NCBI RefSeq assembly: GCF_963583255.1
Contig: NC_084809.1
Location: 8,720,215 to 8,784,214, forward strand
From: Pyrus communis
Taxonomy: Eukaryota > Streptophyta > Magnoliopsida > Rosales > Rosaceae
DNA length: 64,000 bases
Direction of reading: 5' to 3'
The notes beneath the pieces are model-generated. The model ran no database searches. It had not been told where the DNA came from and saw only the letters and a program-made list of their open reading frames with translations. A program made the translations under genes and the position numbers. Below are positions 1 to 9,666 of this stretch, in pieces. Numbering within the stretch: the first letter of the stretch is position 1; each line of letters begins with the position of its first letter.

Positions 1-173
1 ACCTCATTATATTTTTGCAGATAATATTATTTGTTCAAAAAAAAAAAAAAGGTTCCTTAAGGGCTATTCTGGCTTTTCACCATTCTAACAATCTTAGTTT
101 TCACTGCAAAACAGCCTTCTGACTGGATGAGTCGAGTCTTACACTTTAGTACAAGGCCCATATTGAGAGAGGA

Positions 174-345
174 TGCCGGATCCTATTTGTAGGATTCAGG
201 ATCCTTCAATTATATTCGTTTATCGTATGATCAGTTTTTATCAGATAGTGTTTATATTTAATTTTAAATAAAAGAATTTATAATAATTTTTTATCGTATA
301 ATGTACGATGAACGGACGTGATTAGAAGATCTCCTGAGATACAAA
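174..345. repeat. MITE-like repeat, copy 1 of 3 in the window
   Basis: AT-rich block with GGATCC-containing edges and a core reading GATCAGTTTTTATC followed by a TATTTAATTTTAAATAAAA-like stretch. The same core recurs at 44838-45035, and a related foldback version lies at 39360-39615. It carries no ORF. It sits just upstream of the HPPD pseudogene TATA box, so it may have altered that promoter. Family assignment is inferred from within-window similarity only. Confidence 0.5.
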
Positions 346-348
346 AGT

Positions 349-414
349 TATATAAAGGATCTACATCTTGAAACGTGTCACGACAATTAGATAATTCCAC
401 CTCTGCCACGTGTC
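349..414 (+). promoter_or_regulatory. Putative core promoter of the HPPD pseudogene
   Basis: A TATATAAA-type TATA box at 349-356 lies about 170 bp before the HPPD start codon at 525. A G-box-like CCACGTGTC is at 406-414, inside the presumed 5' UTR. This is a motif reading only, and the downstream gene is broken, so any activity would be relictual. Confidence 0.35.
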
Positions 415-524
415 AGATCATCTTCACCTCCAAGTCCACTGTCAGTCACTGCTATATGACGATATCTCACTCACCCCCCGCCGCCACCACCACCACTACG
501 ACAGCCACCGCAACCAGCAGCACC

Positions 525-1052
525 ATGGGCCAGGAAAACGACACCCAGTTCAACCTCGTTGGCTTCTCCAACTTCGTACGGACCAACCCCCGGTCCGACC
601 GCTTCAAAGTCCACCGGTTCCACCACGTCGAGTTCTGGTGCGCCGACGCCACCAAGCCGCCCTCCGATTCTCCTGGGGACTGGGCATGCCCATGGTAGCT
701 AAGTCGGACCTATCCACCGGCAATCAAACCCACGCTTCCTACCTCCTCCGCTCCGGCGACCTCGTTTTCCTCTTCACCGCCCCGTACTCCCCCACCCTGC
801 CCGGAACCGCCGACCAGGCCAGGCCCAGAACCACGGCCTCGATCCCTACCTTCGACCACTCCGCCTCCCGCGCCTTCTCCGCCACCCACTGCCTTGGCGT
901 CCGCGCCGTCGAGATCCAAGTCGAGGACGCCGTATCCGCCTTCACAGCCAGTGTCGCCCACGGCGGCCCCCATCCTCCTGGACAACCGCGTCACCATCGC
1001 CGAAGTCCAACTGTACGGTGATGTGGTTTTGCGATACGTCAGCTACACAGAC
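525..1052 (+). pseudogene. HPD: 4-hydroxyphenylpyruvate dioxygenase pseudogene, 5' part
   Basis: HPPD converts 4-hydroxyphenylpyruvate to homogentisate in tyrosine breakdown and in tocopherol and plastoquinone synthesis. Reading starts at ATG 525 (MGQENDTQFNLVGF) and runs through FVRTNP, RFHHVEFWCADAT. A one-base loss near 650 then shifts to another frame that gives FSWGLGMPMVAKSDLSTGN and YLLRSGDLVFLFTAPYSP. A second shift near 960 moves to the frame giving LLDNRVTIAEVQLYGDVVLR and YVSYT. The sequence is GC-rich compared with its surroundings, as expected of the N-terminal exon. At 1052 it is cut by a retrotransposon and resumes at 8940. Two frameshifts and the insertion make it a pseudogene. 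Identity is clear from the long collinear match to the family. Confidence 0.93.
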
Positions 1053-2713
1053 TGATAGGAGCATATTTATGCGACTTAAATGGCTTGTTCTCGTACATTT
1101 ACGTTATGTTTCTTTAGTTATTTTAGTACTTTAAGCTATTTTCGTGTGTTTGTAGGTCCAAAGGGCTAAAGGAGCAAAAAGATGCAATTAACCGTCAAGT
1201 TTTCCTTAAGTTAATGAATTGGATGGGTTAGCGCAACGCAATTCACAACATTCTCCAAAAGTCCTTTACGTGAAAAGCACAATAAAGATACAATCAAAGA
1301 TCATTAAGCATCATGAAAACTTTAAGTGTTGACGAGGCATTCGTTACTATGGACTACGCATGAAACTTATGCCAAGAATTTATTTAACGCGATTGTTTAT
1401 AAGCAACCTCCACTACTTGTGAATATAAGTTCGTAACTATTAGGTGAAACTCACTTATATTCTAGCGTCATATTGATGCATGAAAATTAAGCGCGCATTC
1501 TTAATAAACATTCATAAATAAGTTATCAATCAAACGGTTAAACAAATTGAACCACAACTTATGAAACGCAATTAGAATTAATCAAATCAAAATGCAAGCA
1601 TAAACATATATTTCGAATCACCCCCTAGCTAAAGGGGGTTTAGTTTATTATAACTTTGAAATCAAAGAAATACCTAAACATTCCAACAACTCAAACTTGA
1701 ATTGTATGAACGTTTAGGCACTCTTCTCTTCCATTCCTCATACGTACAAACAAAGAGAATTGAATTTAAACATTGAAATCAAAGAAACACCTAAACATTC
1801 CAACAACTCAAACTTGAATTGTATGAACGTTTAGGCACTCTTCTCTTCCTCGTTGTTGTAGCACAAGGTCTAAGGATAGTTTGATGGTGTGAATGGTTTG
1901 GGGAGTGGTGTTTGGATTAATAGGGAAATGGAAAAATGGTGTTTGGATTCTAAGGGAGACTCACGGCTAAGAGAGAAAGGGATGTGTTTGTGGTGTGTTG
2001 TGTATGAAATGAGATGTCCATGAATGAATGAATGCAAGGGTATTTATAGGAGTAGTGGAGGGAACATATGGCTATGTCATTTGTAGGTGAAGTAGGTGGA
2101 TGTTGTAGGTGAAGTAGGTGGATGTTGTAGGTGAAGTGGATGTTGTAGGTGAAGTAGGTGGATGTTGTAGGTGAAGTAGGTGGATGTTGTAGGTGAAGTG
2201 GATGTTGTAGGTGAAGTAGGTGGATGATATGTTAAGTGATAAGTGATAAGTGATATGATATGTGGTTATGATATGATAAGTGGTTAAGTGGTGATGATAA
2301 GTGATAAGTGATTAAGTGATATGATATGTGGTGATGATAAGTGATAAGTGCATGTGGGTTAACTAATGAAGGAAATGCATGTGCAATGACAATGTGTTAG
2401 AATGGATGTGTGTTATGCATGGCATGATTGGGATTAGGAAAGGTTTAAATGTCCTAAAACTAAAGAGAACAAGGTTCCAACACTTTGGCTCCAATTAGGT
2501 CTTCAATTTCGTCCAACACTTTGGCTTCAAGCATAAGCTATCCGTCCTTAGCCCAAAAGTGCTCCAAAAGTCTCCAAAATGCATCTTTTTGCTCCTTTAG
2601 CCCTTTGGACCTACAAACACACGAAAATAGCTTAAAGTACTAAAATAACTAAAGAAACATAACGTAAATGTACGAGAACAAGCCATTTAAGTCGCATAAA
2701 TATGCTCCTATCA
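1053..2713 (-). repeat. 3' LTR (chimeric, 1661 bp, with 134-bp inverted ends)
   Basis: It begins on the minus strand at 2713 with TGATAGGAGC and also ends at 1053 with the reverse complement of that end: 1053-1186 and 2580-2713 are perfect 134-bp inverted repeats. Positions 2028-2713 match the 5' LTR. Positions 1187-2027 (841 bp) have no counterpart there and include a direct duplication (about 1660-1733 and 1777-1848). Between about 2088 and 2350 lie GTAGGTGAAGTAGGTGGAT-type and AAGTGATAAGTGATA-type tandem repeats. Confidence 0.85.
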
Positions 2714-5700
2714 AATACCCCCACACTTAGCTTTTGCTAGTCCTCGAGCAAAATAGAAAAACAAAACAAAAAGAACAAAACACAACCTACACCTTCCAAC
2801 AATCGTATCAGGGACTTCCAATGCACATGACAAGTTAAAAATCATTATTCTCACAGATTTGAGCCATCTTTACACTTAAGTACATTCTTAATCATAGTCA
2901 CCACATACTAGTTCACAATTAAGCAATTAAAACACATTTCAAATGTAGTAACATGCCTTTAGAGAATTCCCTCAATTTCTTACTAGATGTACTCTCGTTT
3001 TTCACACAGATTTTCTGACTACACACCCTACACTAGGTATATGTGAGAAGATTGATGTAAACATGTAGACGAACACTCACATATGTTATAATAAGGAAAG
3101 CATTTTCTGGAGTTAATAAGCATGTTTAGATATGATCTCATGAATGGAATGCTACTACTTAGACGCGAGAACCAGTGACACCATAAGCTCATACCAAGTT
3201 CAAACTCCACAATTGAAATACATAACACTCAATATAGAAGTCAAAGGTTAGTAACGGGGCTAGGGTATTGGCTAACAATGAAGGGTGAAGGATAAACAAA
3301 CATTCTTAAAGCAATAGTGAGCAAAGTATTGAATTAGGCACTTAGAATTCCCTTAAGAACGCAGAAGTCAACTTTGAACACCCAAGGGAAAATCACACAA
3401 AACTTAGGGCCATATTCAACTTTTTGGACCCTTTCTTCAACCATCAACGCTCGTGAGTTCATTCTTACTTATTTTCACTCCTTTTTTTTTTTTTTTTTTT
3501 TTTTTTTTTCTTTTCTTCTTTTTCTTTTAAATCTCAAAACATACATATAAACGTAAGAACAATCTTTTACTCCCCCACACTCATTTTCTTGCATAATGTA
3601 ACTCAAAAGGAATTCATTTAAGTCATGCTCACTAAACTTTAAGAACAAGGGTATAGGAAAGTCCTACTCTAAGCTAGGTAAGGGGTGATGTGGGTAAACA
3701 AGGAATAAAGGCAAAACGAGGCTCAACGGGGTTAAAACTTACAACATATACGAAGTATGGGAAGTAAGGCTATTTGGCTATGGTGGTGGTCACTACACAA
3801 CTTCTTCTTGAATATGTGTTATGCAAATCAATAACATGCTTTGAATGAAATGGGCATGAGTTCTAGCATTTGGAACTATATGATGAAACGCCTTCTAAGT
3901 AGTAACCAAGCAAAGAATAATGAGATCATGCAACGACTTTAGAAAACAAGAAATCACAGATTATACTCTCCAAAGAACGTTATAGGCTCAAGTCTCTCAG
4001 GGTTGTAGCGTTTGTTTGAGTTCCTTCCTTCAAGCATGTTACAAAAACGAATTTTTTTTTCTTTTATGATTGCATGTGAAGTCATACATTATAACCATAA
4101 CCAAGCATATACCAAGAGTAAATCAAACTTTTCTCTATGTTTATAACTCTTTCTAACCGTCATGCAATTATAAACCAAATCCTTATCATTGTGTTGGAAG
4201 GTACCCTAAGACACAAACACACAAAAACGACTCTTAAAACAACTCTTTTTGGGTTTTTCAAAACAATTTTTCAAATTTTTATGGGATTTTCGAATTATAA
4301 AACAAAACACACTAAAACACTCTAAAACAACTTAAAAACACCTTAAAACAGCAAGGAACAACATTAGAAGTTATGGGTGATAAAATTCAACGAATTTGCA
4401 TCAACATACTTAGTTACCCCCCCCCCCCCCCCCCCACACTTAAATCAAACATTGTCCTCAATGTTTTAAGCATAGATTCACACAAAACATAAGTAAACAC
4501 ACAAACAACAACTAAACATACTAAACATGGCAGAATGTAATTAACAAAGAGAAGAGTTTAGGGACGCAAATCTGGTTATGGAGTGTAAATTCCCTCTTCT
4601 CTTTGTTGATTGCATTGAGGCTTGATCTTGATGATTCCACAGGCTTACTCTCGAACTGGTTTCTGCCCATCATTGATTTTCCTTTGTGCTACTTCTTGAA
4701 CTGGGCAGCAGGATGGTTCTTTTGGTCTCCCCCGAAGGTCTGAGCTTACCCTTTTGGTCTGTTTCTTTGTTCAATCTTTCCAATTCGTATTGAAAAGGGT
4801 TGGAGGATAACTCAGCCTATGTTTGTCTCCACATGCTTCAATGTATCATTTTCACTTGCCTTACTCGCTCCCCTTTGCAGAAGTGGTCCCTTCTCCGGAA
4901 GTGTATCAACCGTTGAAGATGACTACTCGAGAGCAACGCTAGGTAAGCAATCAGGAATAGATTCCAGGCAGTTGGCTCCAGATCGGAAGATTGACTCCAA
5001 GTGCCGGCTGATTGCTTCTTTTACTTTGCCATGCGAGTAAGAACAAGGACAAAGAAAAAGACAGGGAAAGAGCATGATATGAGATACTTTTGCTTTTTAC
5101 CTTGATGATATGAGATACCTTTGCTTTGAAGAAGCGGTGAATGAATCAGCACATGCTTCAATCCGCCGTTTCCTCCTGGGTCATATGTACTCCAGGCATC
5201 TGGTATCATCTTTGGGGAAGAAGAAAGAATTGAGTATTTTGAAAGGCTTTGCTGGGAGTGCGCCCTCAGAGGTGAGGGAGAGTTGGGCATTTTCTTCAGG
5301 TTTGCCCTGCCATAAAAGACGAAGGTCGACATATATAGAGATAATATCAAGTGGTGGTACTTTTTACCCTTGTCGACAAACGTTTTGATCCCGCAATTCC
5401 GGCTTTTTGAAATAGTGGCGCCTCTTCGATCTTTGAATACGCCTCTTCGATTTCTGAGCAGGCGCCCCTTCGATTTCTGAACGACGCCCCTTCTCTTTCT
5501 GAAAGACACGTGGTAGTGCAGATGCGGCTCCTTTTGACAAAGCTGCACGCGTTTTCTGAAAAGCAGAGAAAGCATCGCCGAACTTTGCGCTTGTCGGCTA
5601 AAGACGTGTAGTTGCGATGATGGCCTCCACGTGTTTTCAGCTTTGTCAGAAATCTTTTGACAAAGTTGAACGCGTTCTCTGAAAAGCCGAGGGAGCGTCG

Positions 5701-5870
5701 CCTAACTTACGCCGGAAAATCCGGCTCTTTGAATCGGTGGACGCGTCGCCTTGGCTTTTTTATTGAGCTATCGATCACCACAACAAACACACTCTGAAGA
5801 TTTCCCATTCTTGAAAACCGACTCCGGCCCTTTGAAATTTAACTTCATCCACCCCTTCTCTTTGAACACT
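2714..5870. other. Internal non-coding region of the LTR element
   Basis: No convincing protein reading. It holds the polypurine tract next to 2713, a poly-T run near 3482-3509, and a run of about 19 C at 4417-4435 that repeats the CCCCCACACTT motif. Positions 5395-5500 contain four imperfect copies of a CGCCYCTTCGATTTCTGA-like unit. Positions 5532-5590 are duplicated at 5655-5713 (GACAAAGYTGMACGCG then TCTGAAAAGC). The last, GC-richer part directly precedes the antisense ORF at 5881 and could be its leader or promoter. Confidence 0.6.
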
Positions 5871-5880
5871 TTTGAAAAAA

Positions 5881-6552
5881 ATGGCAAACTCATCGAACCT
5901 TAGCTTAGATTTGAGTCTCAGCAGCGATCCGGTTGCGCCCCGTCAAGGTAATGTATGGCGCCCTTCTTTTTTATCTTCTAACGGTCCTCTTTCAGGTGAA
6001 GACTCTGTGATGCAGGACGCCACAACAGCTACAATAGTAGCTAAAAACCTCCTCACTCCAAAAGATAGTAGGCTGCTGTCAGGACGGTCCGATGAGTTGG
6101 CCGTTCAAGAGTCCCTCGCACTTAGTGTTCAGTGTGCGAGCTCTGTGTCCAACATGGGCCTACGCCTGCTTGCCCGCTCCCGTCAGGTGGAATCGTTGAT
6201 GGCAGAGGTGGAAAGACTTAAGCAAGAGATCCAGCAGCTTAAGTACGAGAATAGAAGTTTGCATGTGCTTGCAAATAACTATTCGTCGGGGATGAAGAGG
6301 AAGCTTGATGAGCTGCAAGAATCTGAGGGTCGAATTCACAGTGACCGTCAAAGGCTTGCGTCTTATCTCCAGAGGCACCTTTTTCCTGGGTCATCCAGCG
6401 CTTGGCCAAGTATTGAGGCCTGGAATGCTCTAGCTCCGATGCCTTCCGCTTCGATGCCTCCCGCTTCTATGCCTCCCGCTTCTGCGCCTTCCGCTTCTGC
6501 GCCTTCCGCTTCTGCGCCTCGTAGTGGGACTTCACGCAAACAACCTTTGTGA
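5881..6552 (+). CDS. Antisense coiled-coil ORF inside the LTR element
   Basis: An intact 223-residue ORF on the strand opposite to the element's gag-like ORF, lying between that ORF and the 3' part. ATG 5881 is chosen because its AAAAAAATGGC context is better than the in-frame ATG three codons upstream. The N-terminus is Ser-rich with LDLSLSSD. Residues about 95-160 form a heptad-like, charged coiled coil (VESLMAEVERLKQEIQQLKY, then MKRKLDELQES). The C-terminus has tandem five-residue repeats of the type MPPAS / APSAS. No catalytic motif is seen. I recall similar coiled-coil ORFs associated with Rosaceae repeats, and antisense extra ORFs are known in plant Tat/Ogre-like elements. The function is unknown. 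Confidence 0.6.
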   Translation: MANSSNLSLDLSLSSDPVAPRQGNVWRPSFLSSNGPLSGEDSVMQDATTATIVAKNLLTPKDSRLLSGRSDELAVQESLALSVQCASSVSNMGLRLLARSRQVESLMAEVERLKQEIQQLKYENRSLHVLANNYSSGMKRKLDELQESEGRIHSDRQRLASYLQRHLFPGSSSAWPSIEAWNALAPMPSASMPPASMPPASAPSASAPSASAPRSGTSRKQPL

Positions 6553-6625
6553 AGCTCCACCTTTCTCCATGTTTAGTAGCTTTCTTTCTTTTTTTTTTTT
6601 ATTTTTTTTATTAACATAAATAAAA

Positions 6626-7747
6626 TCAAACGGCATGGAATTGGTCCTTGAATGGAAGGTGATACTTGAAGTGAACCGGCATTGGTTTGAATTCTAGTGT
6701 AGGTGCCTGATTCAAAAAAAATAGGAAGTTAGTATAAAATCTAATGGAATTTGGAAAAAAATACTTACTTGGTTTGTCCGACAAGAACTCAATGACAAAT
6801 ACCACTCCTTTGAAAGTTTCAGGGATATTGGACTTGGCCAGATTGCAAGTGATGGTTATTACTTGTCCAATGTCATCAAATTTAACTTCTTTGGATTTTG
6901 TGGTTTCAAGAACGTCCTCTTTGATGGATTCATGACATTCCCTACTTGTCACCTTTGGAAGGGCTTCCAAGATGTCTTTTTCACCTTCTTCTTCCTTGGA
7001 AGTCATGAATCTGCAAGGAATAGGGTTAAAAATAATGAAATTTGGAACAACCATACCTGTATTAGATGGCATAGGAGCAATAGGAGCCTCCGGTAAAGGT
7101 GTTTCCACCCTTTCCGTGGGTTGGGTGTATTCCTCTTCCTTGTGATTTGATTTTGATGGTTGAGGGTCCGTTCCAACCTCCTTGTCACTTCTCAACATGA
7201 TTTCCTTGGCAGTTTCAAATTCTCCCTTCTGATTTGCAATGGTTGAACTAGGGAGTTCGCCTTGGTCGCAAAATTGTCCTTCGAACTCCGCTATCTGCCC
7301 AATTTGCTTTTCCAGAGTAGTAAGTAATTGAAAAATCGTATCATTATCATTTGAATTACCTACATTACTTTGGGCAGGTTGTGGTGGCTGCATAGGCGTT
7401 GAATAGAACTCCTCATACGGCTGCCAATATCCTTCTTGTTGAGCCTCATTGTCTTGATTTTGTAAGCCCTGCACCAAACAAATCAATTCATCAAGCTTTT
7501 GGTTATAATTTATTGACGAACATAAATTTGGTTGGGCATATTGAATATGAGGTTGTGGTGGCTGCCAATATCCTCCTTGTTGAGCATTTTGAGGTTCCCA
7601 CCACATAGAGTTTGAATGATCACTCCAATCCGAATTGTAAGTATTGGAAAACACGTTATTCCTTGATTGAAGATTAGATATATCAACTCTTTGCATTTGG
7701 GACCTTTCCATGAGCTGTGACAAAAGAGAAGCGTTATCAAGTGCCAT
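6626..7747 (-). CDS. gag-like/truncated polyprotein ORF of the LTR element
   Basis: A 373-residue ORF starting at ATG 7747 (MALDNASLLSQLMERSQMQR), about 90 bp after the primer binding site; the open frame itself extends upstream to 7855. It is rich in Q, N and P, with Q-rich motifs such as GGYWQPPQPHIQY. The C-terminus contains APTLEFKPMPVHFKY, resembling the conserved linker that precedes reverse transcriptase in Athila/Tat polyproteins, after which the reading stops. I read it as a gag-to-linker remnant from which protease and polymerase have been lost. No zinc knuckle or DTG/DSG protease motif is visible. Confidence 0.6.
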   Translation of the reverse strand: MALDNASLLSQLMERSQMQRVDISNLQSRNNVFSNTYNSDWSDHSNSMWWEPQNAQQGGYWQPPQPHIQYAQPNLCSSINYNQKLDELICLVQGLQNQDNEAQQEGYWQPYEEFYSTPMQPPQPAQSNVGNSNDNDTIFQLLTTLEKQIGQIAEFEGQFCDQGELPSSTIANQKGEFETAKEIMLRSDKEVGTDPQPSKSNHKEEEYTQPTERVETPLPEAPIAPMPSNTGMVVPNFIIFNPIPCRFMTSKEEEGEKDILEALPKVTSRECHESIKEDVLETTKSKEVKFDDIGQVITITCNLAKSNIPETFKGVVFVIEFLSDKPSKYFFPNSIRFYTNFLFFLNQAPTLEFKPMPVHFKYHLPFKDQFHAV

Positions 7748-7836
7748 GTTGTTCTTAACAAACAAAACACAAATAAAAACTAAATCTAAAAGACAAAACA
7801 GAAACAAACAATCCAAGGGATTAGCAAATTTTCTAA

Positions 7837-7854
7837 TCCCCGGCAACGGCGCCA
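7837..7854 (-). other. Primer binding site of the LTR element
   Basis: On the minus strand it reads TGGCGCCGTTGCCGGGGA, five bases after the end of the 5' LTR. It resembles the complement of the 3' end of plant tRNA-Asp, the usual primer type for Athila/Tat relatives. Position and sequence fix the element's orientation. Confidence 0.75.
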
Positions 7855-7859
7855 AAATT

Positions 7860-8939
7860 TGATGCGTGATTTATACGCACACAAATTAAACCCTCTTTTT
7901 GTCAAATTGTAGTATATGTGCAAGTAGGGATCGTTCTGGACCGGGGATTAGGAGGGATTGTTAATCACTTGGATTTGATTTTAATTAAAAAAAAGAGGGA
8001 TTGTTAATCTCTTGGAAACTGACTCAAAAACGTAAAAACGCAATATAAAACACTAAATTAGACTCAAAGAATGTAAAACTAAACTTTAAAACTCTAAAAC
8101 AAACCAAAAACTCAAAATGCTTTTAAAAACACAAACTAAAATGATTTCTAACTAAATTGACATTAAAGCAAAAGGGGGATTGAGGTTTTTACGAAAATTG
8201 AAATAACGAAACAAGTTAATAAACTAGACAGAATGTAAATATGAAATTTATGGATGAATGCAAGGGTATTTATAGGAGTAGTGGAGGGAACATATGGCTA
8301 TGTCATTTGTAGGTGAAGTAGGTGGATGTTGTAGGTGAAGTAGGTGGATGTTGTAGGTGAAGTGGATGTTGTAGGTGAAGTAGGTGGATGTTGTAGGTGA
8401 AGTAGGTGGATGTTGTAGGTGAAGTGGATGTTGTAGGTGAAGTAGGTGGATGATATGTTAAGTGATAAGTGATAAGTGATATGATATGTGGTTATGATAT
8501 GATAAGTGGTTAAGTGGTGATGATAAGTGATAAGTGATTAAGTGATATGATATGTGGTGATGATAAGTGATAAGTGCATGTGGGTTAACTAATGAAGGAA
8601 ATGCATGTGCAATGACAATGTGTTAGAATGGATGTGTGTTATGCATGGCATGATTGGGATTAGGAAAGGTTTAAATGTCCTAAAACTAAAGAGAACAAGG
8701 TTCCAACACTTTGGCTCCAATTAGGTCTTCAATTTCGTCCAACACTTTGGCTTCAAGCATAAGCTATCCGTCCTTAGCCCAAAAGTGCTCCAAAAGTCTC
8801 CAAAATGCATCTTTTTGCTCCTTTAGCCCTTTGGACCTACAAACACACGAAAATAGCTTAAAGTACTAAAATAACTAAAGAAACATAACGTAAATGTACG
8901 AGAACAAGCCATTTAAGTCGCATAAATATGCTCCTATCA
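7860..8939 (-). repeat. 5' LTR (1080 bp) of the LTR element
   Basis: It starts on the minus strand at 8939 with TGATAGGAGC and ends at 7860 with CACGCATCA, followed by the primer binding site. Positions 8254-8939 equal 2028-2713 of the other LTR. Positions 7860-8253 (394 bp, presumably R-U5) have no match in the other LTR. Confidence 0.8.
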
Positions 8940-9062
8940 CAGACCACATCCACCTCACGGACCCGGACCCCAACCTCTGGTTCCTCCCTGGATTCGAATC
9001 CCTAACGTCGTCGTTCCCGATCGACTTCGGAATCCGCCGCCTCGACCACGCCGTTGTCACAA
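8940..9062 (+). pseudogene. HPD: HPPD pseudogene, middle part
   Basis: It continues the HPPD reading directly after the retrotransposon: DHIHLTDPDPNLWFLPGFES then FPIDFGIRRLDHAV, at which point homology stops. The first five bases duplicate the last five before the insertion. After 9062 about 150 residues of the enzyme core are absent; that core carries most of the Fe(II)-binding and substrate residues in this family. It is therefore non-functional regardless of the insertion. Confidence 0.9.
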
Positions 9063-9462
9063 CTTTCTGTGCTCTTTTTTCTTGGTGTTTTTCGATATTC
9101 TAAACTACTCTAACTTACAAGAAGCCGGCATTGGACAAAAAGTGAATATATTTTTCGAAAAGTTGATAACTTTATGCTTCTCTGTGTATTTCATGATTCA
9201 ATTCTTGGTGGGGGAATATGGTTTATCATGATTCTGTCAAACTATATGCCTGTCGAGTTGGCTTTTTAGTGTTTAGCTTCGATTTTAGTCCTTTCAATTC
9301 GAGTCTTATGTTGTCCTTTGAGAGAAATATCGAAAATTGGTCATTCGGAGTCATGTTTTAAAGTTTATGCCTTTGTGTGTGATAAGGAAAAATTGATCAC
9401 GAATACATTAATAATGCAAATCACATTACCCCTGCTGTATCCATCGTTGGATTAATTGGTTC

Positions 9463-9666
9463 TTGTATAAAACGGGCAGGCCAACCATATTCGTAGAGAT
9501 CATTCAGAGAGTAGGGTGCATGCTTAAGGATGAAGAAGGAAAGGTACAGCAGAAGGGTGGATGTGGTGGGTTCGGGAAGGGTAACTTCTCCGAGCTCGTC
9601 AAGTCCATCGAGGAATATGAGAAGACGCTTGAAGCCAAACAGATCGTTGAGCCAGCAGCTGCATGA
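9463..9666 (+). pseudogene. HPD: HPPD pseudogene, C-terminal part
   Basis: The C-terminal reading GRPTIFVEIIQRVGCMLKDE followed by QKGGCGGFGKGNFSELVKSI and EEYEKTLEAKQ ends with stop codon 9664-9666. This is the diagnostic C-terminus of plant HPPD, with the metal-ligand Glu context in FVEIIQR. The 400 bases between 9062 and 9463 are AT-rich and non-coding. They probably contain intron remains plus a deletion junction. Confidence 0.9.

Larger units (their letters stand above)
1053..8939 (-). mobile_element. Non-autonomous Athila/Tat-like Ty3/gypsy LTR element inside HPPD
   Basis: A 7887-bp insertion with TG...CA ends, flanked by the 5-bp target duplication CAGAC (1048-1052 and 8940-8944). It interrupts the HPPD reading between YVSYTD and DHIHLTD. 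Orientation is minus: the 5' LTR is at 7860-8939, a tRNA-Asp-like primer binding site (TGGCGCCGTTGCCGGGGA) at 7837-7854, a gag-like ORF at 6626-7747, a purine tract (AAGTGTGGGGGTATT) just before 2713, and the 3' LTR at 1053-2713. No reverse transcriptase, RNase H or integrase reading is present, so movement would need enzymes from a related element. The LTRs share 2028-2713 with 8254-8939 at a constant offset with no difference that I can see, suggesting recent insertion. The other LTR parts are unrelated (see findings). Confidence 0.9.

Noticed and set aside
1053..2713. Independent DNA transposon with 134-bp TIRs as the left module
   Set aside because: The module lacks its own duplication at 2713, is followed at once by a polypurine tract, and shares 686 bp with the other LTR, so it is the 3' LTR of the larger element.
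4417..4435. Poly-C run as a functional motif
   Set aside because: It looks like slippage expansion of the CCCCCACACTT purine-tract copy of the element.
5021..5575. 184-codon minus-strand ORF inside the HPPD-inserted element
   Set aside because: Composition follows the repeats beneath it; no domain resemblance to gag or pol.
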